In this document: positions 15,026 through 23,249 of the stretch, in pieces | Numbering within the stretch: the stretch's first letter is position 1 | Layout of the letters: the number at the start of each line of letters is the position of its first letter | Assembly (NCBI RefSeq): GCF_000720635.1 | Contig: NZ_JOCF01000055.1 | Span: forward strand, 1-54,209 | Source of the DNA: Streptomyces sp. NRRL WC-3742 | GTDB lineage: Bacteria > Actinomycetota > Actinomycetes > Streptomycetales > Streptomycetaceae | DNA: 54,209 nucleotides | Reading direction: 5' to 3' | Translations under genes and position numbers: made by a program | Notes under the pieces: model-generated | The model's database searches: none | What the model saw: the letters and a program-made list of their open reading frames with translations, nothing else | What the model was told of the DNA's origin: nothing

Positions 15026-15856
15026 ATGGGGCACGACACGGTGGAGACACCCAGCCTGTCATTCGGTCGGGGCGGCGAGCCGGGTCGGGGCACCCCGTAC
15101 GCCCAGTACGTGCGACTGGAGGAGCTGCACAACCTCCAGCACCCGCGCAGCAAGGAGCCGGCCGAGCTGTCCTTCATCGTCACCACCCAGGTGATGGAGC
15201 TGCTCTTCGACCTGCTGCGGCACGAGTGGACGATCGCCCGGCAGGCGCTGCGCGAGGACGACCTGCCCTCCGCACTGGCCGCACTGCGCCGGGGCACCCA
15301 CGCGCAGAACGTGCTGGTGGAGTCCTGGGACCTGCTGGCGACCATGACGCCGCAGGAGTTCAACTCCTTCCGCTCGCTGTTCGGCGAAGCCTCCGGCTTC
15401 CAGTCGGCCGCGTTCCTGCACCTGGAGTTCATGCTCGGCAACAAGAACGCCGCGCTGCTGGCGATGTACGCCTCCATGCCGGAGACGCAGGCCGGCCTGG
15501 AGGAGGCGCTGCGCTCCCCGGGCCTGTACGACGAGGCGCTGGCCCTGCTCGCCCGGCACGGCCTGGACGTGCCCGCGACGGCCTCCGCCGAGCGCCACCG
15601 CCCGTCCGAGGAGGTCGCCGCGGCCTGGCGCCGGGTGTACACCGAGCCGGAGTTCGCCGACCTGCGGCCGCTGGGCGAGGCGCTGCTGGACGTGGCCGAG
15701 CGGGTGACCCGCTGGCGCCAGCGCCACCTGTCCTCGGTGAAGCGGACGATGGGCGGCAAGCCCGGTTCGGGCGGCTCCAGCGGGCTGGCCTGGCTGCGCA
15801 AGTCCGCCGAGCAGGACGTGTTCCCGGAACTGTGGGCCATCCGGGACGAGCTGTGA
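15026..15856 (+). CDS. tryptophan 2,3-dioxygenase family haem protein with altered active site
   Basis: A 276-residue all-helical TDO-superfamily protein. The fold is clear: PYAQYVRLEELHNLQHP, SGFQSAAFLHLEFMLGNKNAA, RWRQRHLSSVKRTMGGKPGS and GGSSGLAWLRKSAEQDVFPELWAIRD. The haem-ligand His is kept in RWRQRH. Against Xanthomonas TDO, however, the active-site His55 (QHQTSELW) is Thr here (TTQVMELL), the substrate-carboxylate Arg117 (QYR) is Leu (AFL), and Thr254 is Ser. Canonical activity (tryptophan to N-formylkynurenine) is therefore uncertain. AGGAGGG precedes the ATG at 15026, and kynureninase follows after 17 bases. No kynurenine formamidase gene is present here. Confidence 0.85.
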   Translation: MGHDTVETPSLSFGRGGEPGRGTPYAQYVRLEELHNLQHPRSKEPAELSFIVTTQVMELLFDLLRHEWTIARQALREDDLPSALAALRRGTHAQNVLVESWDLLATMTPQEFNSFRSLFGEASGFQSAAFLHLEFMLGNKNAALLAMYASMPETQAGLEEALRSPGLYDEALALLARHGLDVPATASAERHRPSEEVAAAWRRVYTEPEFADLRPLGEALLDVAERVTRWRQRHLSSVKRTMGGKPGSGGSSGLAWLRKSAEQDVFPELWAIRDEL

Positions 15857-15873
15857 GCGAGGGGAACGGGACC

Positions 15874-17115
15874 ATGACGTTGACGACGCGGACCACGCGC
15901 GAGGAGTGCGCCGCACTGGACGCCGCCGACCCGCTGGCGGCGTTCCGGGAGGAGTTCGCCCTGCCGCCCGGGGTGATCTACCTGGACGGCAACTCGCTGG
16001 GCGCCCTGCCGGTGCGCACCCCCCAGCGGGTGGCGCAGGTGGTCGAGCAGGAGTGGGGCCACGACCTCATCCGCAGCTGGAACGACGCCGGCTGGTTCGA
16101 GCAGCCCTACCGGCTGGGCCGCCGGCTCGCGCCGCTGATCGGCGCCGGCCCGCAGGAGGTGGTGGTCTGCGACACCACCTCCGTGAACCTGTTCAAGGTG
16201 CTGTCGGCCGCGCTCGCGCTGCGCCCCGGCCGGCGCACGGTGCTGGGCGACGGCGAGGCGTTCCCGACCGACCTGTACATCGCCGAGGGCGTGACGGGCC
16301 TGGTCGAGGGCGCGCGCCAGGTGCTCGTACGCCCCGAGGAGCTGGACGCCCACCTGGACGCCGACGTGGCCGTCGTCGTGCTCTCGCACGTGGACTACCG
16401 CACCGGCGAACTGCTGGACATGCCCGGCATCACCGCCCGGGTGCAGGCCGCGGGCGCGCTGATGATCTGGGACGTGTGCCACTCCGCGGGCGCGCTGCCC
16501 GTCGAACTCGGCGCCGCGGGCGCGGACTTCGCGGTCGGCTGCACCTACAAGTACCTCAACTCCGGCCCCGGCGCCCCGGCCTTCCTGTACGTCGCCGAGC
16601 GGCACCTGGCCGCCGGGCCCACCCAGCCGCTGAGCGGATGGTTCGGCCACGCCCGCCCGTTCGCCTTCGAGCCCGGCTACGAGGCCAAGCCCGGCATCGG
16701 CCGGTTCCTGACCAGCTCGCCCTCCCTCCTCGGCCAGGCCGCCCTGGGCGTCAGCCTGGACGTGTGGGAGCGGGCCGACCTCGCGGCCATCCGGGCCAAG
16801 AGCCTGGCGCTGACCGACCTGTTCGTCTCGCTGGTCGAGGACCTGGACGGCGTGGAGGTGGTCACCCCGCGCGAGCACGCCCGGCGCGGCAGCCAGGTCG
16901 CGCTGCGGCACGCGGACGGCTACCCGGTGGTGCAGGCGCTGATCGCGCGCGGGGTGATCGGGGACTTCCGCGCGCCGGACCTGATGCGCTTCGGCTTCAC
17001 GCCGCTCTACCTCTCGTACACCGAGGTCTGGGACGCGGCGCGGCACCTGGCCGAGGTGCTGGAGAGCGGCGAGTGGCGCGAGGAACGGTTCTCCCGCCGG
17101 GGCGAGGTGACATGA
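15874..17115 (+). CDS. kynU: kynureninase
   Basis: A 413-residue PLP enzyme of fold type I. It hydrolyses L-kynurenine to anthranilate and alanine (or the 3-hydroxy form). Marks: YLDGNSLGALP near residue 36, DTTSVNLFKVLSAAL (phosphate-binding region), the PLP-contacting WDVCHSAGALPVEL and the Schiff-base lysine in TYKYLNSGPGAPAFLYV near residue 226, then WFGHARPFAFEPGY and RFGFTPLYLSY. Length is normal for bacterial KynU. It is translated downstream of the TDO-family gene, in one operon divergent from the Lrp regulator. It could feed anthranilate to catabolism or to a secondary metabolite. Confidence 0.93.
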   Translation: MTLTTRTTREECAALDAADPLAAFREEFALPPGVIYLDGNSLGALPVRTPQRVAQVVEQEWGHDLIRSWNDAGWFEQPYRLGRRLAPLIGAGPQEVVVCDTTSVNLFKVLSAALALRPGRRTVLGDGEAFPTDLYIAEGVTGLVEGARQVLVRPEELDAHLDADVAVVVLSHVDYRTGELLDMPGITARVQAAGALMIWDVCHSAGALPVELGAAGADFAVGCTYKYLNSGPGAPAFLYVAERHLAAGPTQPLSGWFGHARPFAFEPGYEAKPGIGRFLTSSPSLLGQAALGVSLDVWERADLAAIRAKSLALTDLFVSLVEDLDGVEVVTPREHARRGSQVALRHADGYPVVQALIARGVIGDFRAPDLMRFGFTPLYLSYTEVWDAARHLAEVLESGEWREERFSRRGEVT

Positions 17116-17195
17116 CCGGAGCCGCCCGGTCCCGTCCGGCAGGTGACGTGACGGAGGTCATGGCCGTACGGTAGTTCGACGCCCATCACCCTTGG

Positions 17196-17238
17196 GAAAC
17201 CTCCCTTCTGACCGTTCGTCGGCCACAGGGGAGGTTTC
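17196..17238 (+). promoter_or_regulatory. hairpin masking the ribosome site of the orphan b-like gene
   Basis: Perfect 10-base inverted repeat: GAAACCTCCC at 17196-17205 and GGGAGGTTTC at 17229-17238, extendable by a U-G and a U-A pair. The right arm contains the GGGAGG ribosome site, and the ATG starts three bases after it. The ribosome site would be fully paired when the stem forms, suggesting control of translation initiation. Confidence 0.6.
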
Positions 17239-17241
17239 ACC

Positions 17242-17739
17242 ATGAAGATCGAACTCGGACCGCTCGGCCCGAAGCCCTCCGAACAGATCCTCGGGCTGAT
17301 CCTGCTCTTCACGATGATGGCCTTCCTGGGCCTGCGCCTCCTGCCGCGCATCGAGCGCCTGCGGGCCGAGCGCTGGGACGCCACCGAGGGCCGGGTCGAG
17401 CGCGCGGAGGAGCTGCTCGCCGAGGCGGAGTCCGTCCGGCAGGCCCGGCTCGAGGAGCTCGTGGCCGCCCGGCACGAGGCCGCCCGCATCCGCCAGGACT
17501 ACGCCGAGCAGGGCGCCGCCTCGATCGCGGCGGCCCGCGCGGAGGCCCTGCGCGACCGGGAGGCGCTGCTCGCCGCCACGCACGCCGCGCTCGACGCGGA
17601 CCGTGTCCAGGCGAACGCCCGACTGCGGGAGGACGTCGGCGAGTTGGCCGTCACCCTGGCCGGCCGGGTGGTCGGCGAGCCGGTGCACGCGGTGGCCATC
17701 GAGCGCCGTACGGTGGACCGCTTCTTCGCGGACCGCTGA
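17242..17739 (+). CDS. orphan F-type ATP synthase b-subunit-like protein
   Basis: A 165-residue protein with the architecture of F0 subunit b: short N-terminus, one membrane helix at about residues 15-32 (QILGLILLFTMMAFLGLRLL), then an unbroken charged, Ala/Glu/Arg-rich coiled coil (RIERLRAERWDATEGRVERAEELLAEAES, RQARLEELVAARHEAARIRQDYAEQGAASIAAARAEALRDREALL) and a C-terminal segment (LAVTLAGRVVGEPV) like the delta-binding end of b. It is not inside an atp operon; the neighbours are kynureninase and a glycosidase-like gene. It may be a paralogous stator subunit or an unrelated anchored coiled-coil protein. Its ribosome site lies in a hairpin. Confidence 0.75.
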   Translation: MKIELGPLGPKPSEQILGLILLFTMMAFLGLRLLPRIERLRAERWDATEGRVERAEELLAEAESVRQARLEELVAARHEAARIRQDYAEQGAASIAAARAEALRDREALLAATHAALDADRVQANARLREDVGELAVTLAGRVVGEPVHAVAIERRTVDRFFADR

Positions 17740-17753
17740 GGCCGCGCCGCTCG

Positions 17754-18743
17754 TCACGTCGCAGTGGAGGGCCTGGTCAGTTCGCCGACCAGGCCCTTCA
17801 GCACGTCGAAGGCCGGCTTGCGGGAGTAGTCGTCGCGCAGCAGCCCGAAGTGGTGGAACAGGTCCGCGCCCGCGCTGTCCGCGTCCCGCAGACCGAAGAA
17901 CCCGTAACCGGTGACGCCGAGTTCGGCGGCGAGCCCGGCCACCGTCCGGACCACCAGCTCGACGACCTCGGCCTGTCGCGCCTCACTGCGCCCGGGGCCG
18001 GGGCCGGTGGGCCAGCCGTTCTCGCAGATCCGCACCGGGACGTTCGGTGCGATGCCCGCCTTCGGGAGCGCGTCGTTGCGGAAGCTCTCCACCAACCACC
18101 GGACGGCGCCCGCGAGTTGCTCGCCCGACACCGGCCGGAACACGTCGGGGAAGAAGTCCAGGCCGACGTAGTCCAGCGCCCGGTGGAAGCGCTCGTCGGC
18201 GAGTTCGCCGATCTCGGGCCAGAAGGTGTCGGCCGGGTCGAAGGCCGGCACCGCGTTGAACCCGACCGCCAGGTCGGTGAATCCGCAGGCCAGCGCCGCG
18301 TCCTTGGCCGCGACCACCCCCTCCACCAGGGCCCGGCGCACCCCCGGCACGCTGCCGTCCAGGACGGGGAGGTCCGCGTTGGGCTCCTCGCAGATCTGCA
18401 GGGCGGCGATCCGGGCGCCCTCGGACCGGACGACGGTCCGGATGAAGTCCAGCCAGCCGTCCAGCTCGCCGCCGGGGCCGCCGGGGCCGCGGTACTGGAG
18501 GACGAGGTCGAGCTTGCGGCCGTCGCCGAGGTACTGCTCGGGGCGGGCCGGGGTCGGGTCGTCGGCCGGGTAGGAGCGGTAGGCACGGACGGTGAACCGC
18601 GGTGCACCGCCCTGGAGTTCGCGCAGCGCATCGGTGATCCGCGCGGGGTCGTCGGGGCTGACGGGGTCGATCAGGCCGGTCTCGCTGCCGAGCCGGCCGC
18701 CGGGGTAGACGCCGAAGGTGAAGCCGTCGCCGAAGTAGGTCAT
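17754..18743 (-). CDS. glycoside-hydrolase-like TIM-barrel protein
   Basis: A 329-residue cytoplasmic protein (no signal peptide) beginning MTYFGDGFTFGVYPGG. The alternating strand/helix pattern of a TIM barrel is visible. Two acidic motifs recall clan-A glycosidases: LQICEEPNADLPV near residue 115 at the strand-4 position, and VRICENGWPTGPG near residue 240 at the strand-7 nucleophile position. LDYVGLDFFPDVF and VTGYGFFGLRDAD also fit. The substrate is unknown. It is divergent from a TetR gene across a 76-base gap holding a perfect inverted repeat, so it is probably the TetR target. It converges with the b-like gene. Confidence 0.6.
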   Translation of the reverse strand: MTYFGDGFTFGVYPGGRLGSETGLIDPVSPDDPARITDALRELQGGAPRFTVRAYRSYPADDPTPARPEQYLGDGRKLDLVLQYRGPGGPGGELDGWLDFIRTVVRSEGARIAALQICEEPNADLPVLDGSVPGVRRALVEGVVAAKDAALACGFTDLAVGFNAVPAFDPADTFWPEIGELADERFHRALDYVGLDFFPDVFRPVSGEQLAGAVRWLVESFRNDALPKAGIAPNVPVRICENGWPTGPGPGRSEARQAEVVELVVRTVAGLAAELGVTGYGFFGLRDADSAGADLFHHFGLLRDDYSRKPAFDVLKGLVGELTRPSTAT

Positions 18744-18766
18744 GGCGACACCGTACTCCAGATTTT

Positions 18767-18796
18767 TGGTGTCACTGCAAGTTTGGAGTGACACCA
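18767..18796. promoter_or_regulatory. TetR-type operator between the glycosidase-like gene and tetR
   Basis: Perfect 10-base arms TGGTGTCACT (18767-18776) and AGTGACACCA (18787-18796) around a 10-base spacer. Further half-sites overlap: GACACC at 18747 opposite GGTGTC at 18768, and ACTCCA at 18755 opposite TGGAGT at 18784. This compact dyad lies between two divergent starts, typical of TetR autoregulation. Confidence 0.75.
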
Positions 18797-18819
18797 TGGA
18801 TGGCGGATAGACTCCGGGC

Positions 18820-19452
18820 ATGGGACTTCGCGAGACCAAGAAGCAGCAGACCCGGCTCCTGCTGGCCGACACGGCCATGGGCCTGTTCGCCGAACGCGGC
18901 TTCGACAAGGTCACCGTCACCGAGATCGCCCGGGCCGCCGGAGTCGCACCCACCACCGTCTTCAACTACTTCCCGACGAAGGAGGACCTCTTCTTCGACC
19001 GGGAGGACGAGGTGGTCGCCCGGCTCGCCGAGGCCGTCCGCCACCGACCGCCGGGCAGCTCCGCCGCCCGGGCCGTCCGGGACGACCTGCTGGCGGCCAT
19101 CGCGAGCGGCGAGCCCACGGTGGGGCTCAACCCGGGGATCGCCACGTTCTGGCGGATCGTCGCCGACAGCCCCGCCCTGCGCGCCCGGCTGCTGGACCTC
19201 GGCGAACGAGCCGAAGCCGCCCTCGCCGAAGCCCTCGCCGAGGAGACCGGCACCGACCCCGCCGACCCCCTCCCCCGCCTCACCGCCGGCGCCCTCGCCG
19301 GCGCCCACCGGGCGGCGCTCGCGGAGATCCGCCGCGCCGTGGTCGGCGGCGAGGCGCCCGCCACGCTGCGCCCCCGGATCGAGGCGGCGGTGGAACGGGC
19401 CTTCGCCCTCCTCGGCGAGGGCCTCGCCGACTACCCGCCGGCGCGGCGCTGA
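18820..19452 (+). CDS. TetR-family transcriptional regulator
   Basis: A 210-residue TetR protein. N-terminal DNA-binding domain: RETKKQQTRLLLADTAMGLFAERGFDKVTVTEIARAAGVAPTTVFNYFPTKEDLFF (residues 4-60), with the recognition helix APTTVFNYF. The remainder is an all-helical ligand-binding and dimerisation domain (ALRARLLDLGERAEAALAEALAEETG). It is divergent from the glycosidase-like gene, with the operator dyad between. The ligand is unknown. A strong terminator follows and separates it from the convergent surface-protein gene. Confidence 0.9.
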   Translation: MGLRETKKQQTRLLLADTAMGLFAERGFDKVTVTEIARAAGVAPTTVFNYFPTKEDLFFDREDEVVARLAEAVRHRPPGSSAARAVRDDLLAAIASGEPTVGLNPGIATFWRIVADSPALRARLLDLGERAEAALAEALAEETGTDPADPLPRLTAGALAGAHRAALAEIRRAVVGGEAPATLRPRIEAAVERAFALLGEGLADYPPARR

Positions 19453-19467
19453 CCGTACGCAACGGCG

Positions 19468-19503
19468 CAGGCCGCCCGGGTCGGTGAGGACCCGGGCGGC
19501 CTG
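19468..19503. terminator. bidirectional hairpin terminator
   Basis: Perfect 15 bp stem (arms begin CAGGCCGCCCGGGTC) with a six-base loop, flanked by CGCA/TGCG. It lies between the convergent tetR and surface-protein genes. Confidence 0.85.
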
Positions 19504-19543
19504 TGCGTTCAGCGTGTTACGGCCGGTCGGCTGTTACGGCCGG

Positions 19544-21085
19544 TCAGCTGTGGCGACCACGGCGGCGGGCAGCCAGCACGGCCAGACCACCGAGGGCGAG
19601 CAGACCCGCGCCCGCCAGGCCGAAGATCATCGGCGTGTTGCCCGCACCGGTGGACGGCAGCTCACCGCCGCCACCGTGGTGGTGGCTGCTCGGACCTGGG
19701 GCCGGGGCCGAGCTCGTGCTCGTGCTCGTGCTCTCACTCGCGCTCGGCGAGGAGGACGGCGAGGTCGACGGGCTCGGCGACGGGCTCGGGGAGGAGGAGG
19801 GGCTCGACGACGGGCTCGGAGAGGAGGACGGCGACGAGGACGGGCTCGGCGACGGGGAGGACGACGGGCTCGACGAAGGCGAAGGGCTCGGCGAGGAGGA
19901 CGGGCTCGGCGAGGGCGAGGACGACGGGCTCGGCGACTCCGACGGCGAGGAGGACGGCGACGGGCTCGGCGACACCTTGCACTCCGGCAGGTCCCCGTCG
20001 AACGGGTAGCTGTGGATCTCGTACCCGCCCGTCCCCGTGTGGATCAGGTTGCCCGCGAGGTACACCCGCCCGTTCACGCCCGGCTGGGCGAGGGTCATCG
20101 TGCCGCCCGGGTTGCCCGCGAGCACCGACCCCTGGAACTGGGCGCTGCCGAGGATCTGGGCGTTGGTCGCGGTCGGGAAGTTGTACATCAGCTTCGAGCG
20201 CATGTCGGTGGTCTGGTCCCCGGCCAGGCCGGAGCCCGTGTAGGTGTTGATGATCGGGCTGTCCCCGAGCATGTTCACCACGACGGTGGCGCCGGCCGGG
20301 ATGTTGTTGAAGACCAGGCCGATCTGCCCGCCGGTGGGCGAGGCGAGGTTCTGGGAGACGTTGAAGACCTGCTTCATGCTGGTCCCGTCACCGGTGAAGG
20401 TCGCCTGGCTGGAGGAGACGTCGACGGTGCCGGTCGCGGCGGCCCGCCCGACGCAGTCGGAGACCTCCTCGATCTGGGTGAGCACGGTCTGGTAGGGCGC
20501 GGCGGCGTTCGGGTCCTGGATGGACTCGCCGGTGGGGTCGATGCTGACGGTGCCGGTGACGCTGCCCGCGTGGCGCAGGTTGCCGAAGGCCGGGCCGTGC
20601 GAGTCGCTGCCGCCGATGAGGATGGAGTTGCCGGTCACGACGTCGACGTTGCCGCCGGTGGTGACGAAGTCGCTGCCGTTCGGCGGGACGACGCGCGAGC
20701 CGACGCCGACGACGCCCATGTTGTAGACGCCACCGCCGTTCTTGTCGACGGTCAGCTTCCCCAGGGTGACGATCTTTCCCTCGGCCTCGGCCGCGCGGCC
20801 GTTGACGGTGTAGTTGCCGCCGGTGAAGACGTTGATGCTGGCGTCGCGGCCGGTGAAGTCGCCGTTGTTGGGCCCCGGCCAGGTGGCCGGGCAGTTCGGG
20901 CCGGTGCAGGCGCCCAGCGGCGGGGCCAGCGGCGCGGCCGTACCGACGGACAGCACGGCGGCCATCGGCAGTGCCGCGACGGCGGTGGCCACGGCGACGC
21001 GGACGGCCCGGCGGCGCCCGGTGGCGGGCGCCCTTCTCGTAGCGGTGCTTCTGTGACCCGGCGTACCGGTGCGGCCCTGACCCAT
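19544..21085 (-). CDS. choice-of-anchor A family surface protein with LPxTG sorting signal
   Basis: A 513-residue exported protein. A basic n-region and hydrophobic signal (RRAVRVAVATAVAALPMAAVLSVGTAAPL) precede a choice-of-anchor A domain, recognisable by FTGRDASINVFTGGNYTV, GVVGVGSRVVPPNG and VVVNMLGDSPIINTY through GNPGGTMTLAQPGVNGRVYLAGNL (about residues 70-380). A Ser-Pro-rich spacer of more than 80 residues follows, then the sortase motif LPSTG, a membrane helix and the basic tail RRRGRHS. It is probably covalently attached to peptidoglycan by sortase. The Ser/Thr-rich spacer is a plausible O-mannosylation substrate. GGAGGAAG precedes the ATG at 21085. Confidence 0.9.
   Translation of the reverse strand: MGQGRTGTPGHRSTATRRAPATGRRRAVRVAVATAVAALPMAAVLSVGTAAPLAPPLGACTGPNCPATWPGPNNGDFTGRDASINVFTGGNYTVNGRAAEAEGKIVTLGKLTVDKNGGGVYNMGVVGVGSRVVPPNGSDFVTTGGNVDVVTGNSILIGGSDSHGPAFGNLRHAGSVTGTVSIDPTGESIQDPNAAAPYQTVLTQIEEVSDCVGRAAATGTVDVSSSQATFTGDGTSMKQVFNVSQNLASPTGGQIGLVFNNIPAGATVVVNMLGDSPIINTYTGSGLAGDQTTDMRSKLMYNFPTATNAQILGSAQFQGSVLAGNPGGTMTLAQPGVNGRVYLAGNLIHTGTGGYEIHSYPFDGDLPECKVSPSPSPSSSPSESPSPSSSPSPSPSSSPSPSPSSSPSSSPSPSPSSSPSSSPSPSSSPSSSPSPSPSPSTSPSSSPSASESTSTSTSSAPAPGPSSHHHGGGGELPSTGAGNTPMIFGLAGAGLLALGGLAVLAARRRGRHS
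19734..19970 (-). repeat. low-complexity tract coding the Ser-Pro spacer
   Basis: Degenerate repeats encoding (Ser-Pro-Ser)n within the surface protein. It is built from near-identical 12-18 base units on a TCGCCGAGC/CCGTCGTCC theme and is prone to length change. Confidence 0.7.
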
Positions 21086-21340
21086 CGACACTTCCTCCGC
21101 GCATAGAAAAGGGCAGGCGCCGAAGACCTGCCGCATTCTGTGTGATCTGCTGTCGATCCCACAGATTCGGTGCATCCAACCTCAAAACGGACGAATCACA
21201 CCCTACAGACCCTCAGGTCGAAGACGAAAGTCATTCGACCGGCGCAGCCGGGTCCCGGGCCCGGGCCGAGCCCGGGACGGCCCCGGGACGACCTCGGGAC
21301 GGAATCCCCGCCCGAGGACGCGTCCGGCTAGGTTGGGGGC

Positions 21341-22045
21341 ATGACCACCGAGGCCCAGGACCGGAGCGCCCCACTCGTCGCCGTCGCGTCCACCGACGCC
21401 GTACTGCGCCACCCCGAGGCGGGGGAACACCTGTTCACCGCCATGGAGCAGGAGCGCGCCGCCCGGTTCCGGCACGAGTCCGGGCGGGCCGACTACACCG
21501 CCGGGCACGTCCTCGTCCGGCTCTGCGCCGCCCGGCTGCTCGACGTCCCGGTGACGGCGGTCGTGCTCGCCCAGCAGTGCCCGGACTGCGGCCTCGCCGA
21601 CCACGGCAAGCCCTACCTGCCGGACCACCCCGGGGTGGAGGTGACGCTCTCCCACACCAAGGGCGTGGTCGCGGCCGGGGCGGGCTTCCAGCCCGTCGGC
21701 GTGGACGTCGAACTGGCGGTGCGCGGCGGCTCGTTGCGCGCGGTCGCCCGCCGGGTGCTCACCGCCGGCGAACTCGCCGCCGTCGAGGCCGCCCCGGAGC
21801 CGGACCTCGCCTTCCTGCGGCAGTGGGTGCGCAAGGAGTCCCTGATCAAGATCGGCCGGGCCCGCCTCGACACCCTCGGCGAGATCGACCTCGCCGCCCT
21901 CCCCCTGGACGTTCCGCCGGGCGAGCCGCTCCGCAGCCGCTACGAGGACCTCCACCTGCTCGACTGGACGGACCCCGGGCACGGCGCCGCCGTCGCCGCC
22001 GTCTCCACGGCGGCCCCGCAGGTCGTGGACCTCGCGAAGGTCTGA
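21341..22045 (+). CDS. 4'-phosphopantetheinyl transferase (Sfp type)
   Basis: A 234-residue Sfp-class transferase, which moves the phosphopantetheine arm of CoA to a Ser of acyl or peptidyl carrier proteins. The magnesium-binding motif GVDVE lies near residue 120 (FQPVGVDVEL), the second motif WVRKESLIKIG near residue 161, and the upstream segment GKPYLPDHPGVEVTLSHTKGVVAAG is typical. Length matches Sfp-type enzymes. No carrier-protein or polyketide/peptide synthase gene lies in the window, so it presumably serves clusters elsewhere. It is followed by a convergent regulator gene 11 bases from its stop. Confidence 0.9.
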   Translation: MTTEAQDRSAPLVAVASTDAVLRHPEAGEHLFTAMEQERAARFRHESGRADYTAGHVLVRLCAARLLDVPVTAVVLAQQCPDCGLADHGKPYLPDHPGVEVTLSHTKGVVAAGAGFQPVGVDVELAVRGGSLRAVARRVLTAGELAAVEAAPEPDLAFLRQWVRKESLIKIGRARLDTLGEIDLAALPLDVPPGEPLRSRYEDLHLLDWTDPGHGAAVAAVSTAAPQVVDLAKV

Positions 22046-22056
22046 GAGTCGAAGGT

Positions 22057-23148
22057 CTAGCGGAGCACCGACTCCAGGAAGTCGCTGCCGATCCGGACCA
22101 CCACCGAGAGGTCCAGCTGGTGGAGGACGTAGCGGCCCCGGCGACGGGTGGTGAGCAGCCCGGCCCTGCGCAGCACGGCGAGGTGGCGGGAGACCTCGGG
22201 GGCGGTGATGGCGCAGGCGTCGGCCAGCTCGCTCGTCGAGCAGGCGCCGCGCGCCAGGTGGCGGCAGAGGTTCATCCGCATCGGATGGGTCAGCGCCTCC
22301 AGGCGCAGCTTCACCGCCTCCACCGACTCGGTGCCGCCGACCTCGTGGGCGGCGGCCGGGTACTGGATCACCGGCTGCCAGCCGGGCGCGTACAGGGCGA
22401 AGAAGTGCGGCCAGCCGAAGACGGTCGGCAGCAGGGTGACGCCGCTGCCCCGGGCCTCGGTGCGGCCGTGCACCAGCTTGTCGACGACGATGCGGCTGAC
22501 CTGCCCGTCCTCCTCCAGGCTCAGCACCGGGGAGGCCGCGGCGAGCGCCTCCGCGAGGCCCTTGCGGCGCAGCAGGTCGGTCTTGTGCCGGGCGTCGGCG
22601 GCGAGTTGCACGTGGACGCGGCGCCAGGCGTCGGCGAAGAACGCCCGGTCGCAGTCCTCCAGGAGGCGCCGGATCCACACGCGGGTGCCGGTGGGATCGG
22701 CCAGCATCCGTTCGCCGAAGGCCGCCTGGCGCGGTCCCCGGGCGGCCGCCAGGTCCAGCGCGCGGCGCCGTGCCCGGTCGTCGGTCAGCGGGGAGGGCAG
22801 GCCCCTGCCGTAGAGGCTGCTGCTGCAGGAGATCTCCATGGCCGAGCCGACGAAGGTCTCGTCGTCCAGGCGGTCGAGGTCGTCCAGCTCTTCGGCGAGG
22901 GTCTCCCGGGGGTGGGCGGGCATCAGGACGTCGGAACGGGTGGAGCGCCACATGAAGTCGGCCTCGACCAGGCGGTCGGCGAGCTCCGGGTCCAGGGCGG
23001 CGGCGGTCGCCGTCGTCCAGGCGTGCAGCCGGGGGTGGTGAGCGGGCTCGGCCAACGCGTGCAGGGCGTTGCCGAGTTCGGCCAGCGGCGAGGGGCTGAA
23101 GACGATCCGCTCGGGCGGCAGTCCGGTGATGTCGATGGTCACGCTCAC
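22057..23148 (-). CDS. DUF5937/ArsR-type winged-helix regulator
   Basis: A 363-residue regulator. Residues 1-250 are the conserved region called DUF5937 in actinobacteria, starting ITGLPPERIVFSPSPLAELGNALHALAEPAHHP. The C-terminal 90 residues form an ArsR-like winged helix: EALTHPMRMNLCRHLARGACSTSELADACAITAPEVSRHLAVLRRAGLLTTRRRGRYVLHQLD. No metal-binding Cys pattern of classical ArsR sensors is evident, so the signal is unlikely to be metal. Translation starts at GTG 23148, or at a second GTG two codons later. It is divergent from a tiny hypothetical gene; its target is unknown. Confidence 0.82.
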   Translation of the reverse strand: MSVTIDITGLPPERIVFSPSPLAELGNALHALAEPAHHPRLHAWTTATAAALDPELADRLVEADFMWRSTRSDVLMPAHPRETLAEELDDLDRLDDETFVGSAMEISCSSSLYGRGLPSPLTDDRARRRALDLAAARGPRQAAFGERMLADPTGTRVWIRRLLEDCDRAFFADAWRRVHVQLAADARHKTDLLRRKGLAEALAAASPVLSLEEDGQVSRIVVDKLVHGRTEARGSGVTLLPTVFGWPHFFALYAPGWQPVIQYPAAAHEVGGTESVEAVKLRLEALTHPMRMNLCRHLARGACSTSELADACAITAPEVSRHLAVLRRAGLLTTRRRGRYVLHQLDLSVVVRIGSDFLESVLR

Positions 23149-23249
23149 CCCACTATGGTGCCGGGTCGAGCGGGGGCGCTGTCACCACGTTTGACCAGGG
23201 CCGTCAATCGACGGGACGGGCGGGGCGCGGCGGGCCCAGGCTGAGCGGC

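Noticed and set aside
14373..17115. A secondary-metabolite cluster around the TDO-family and kynureninase genes
   Set aside because: No synthase, carrier protein, tailoring or resistance gene is adjacent; the PPTase at 21341 is separated by unrelated genes.
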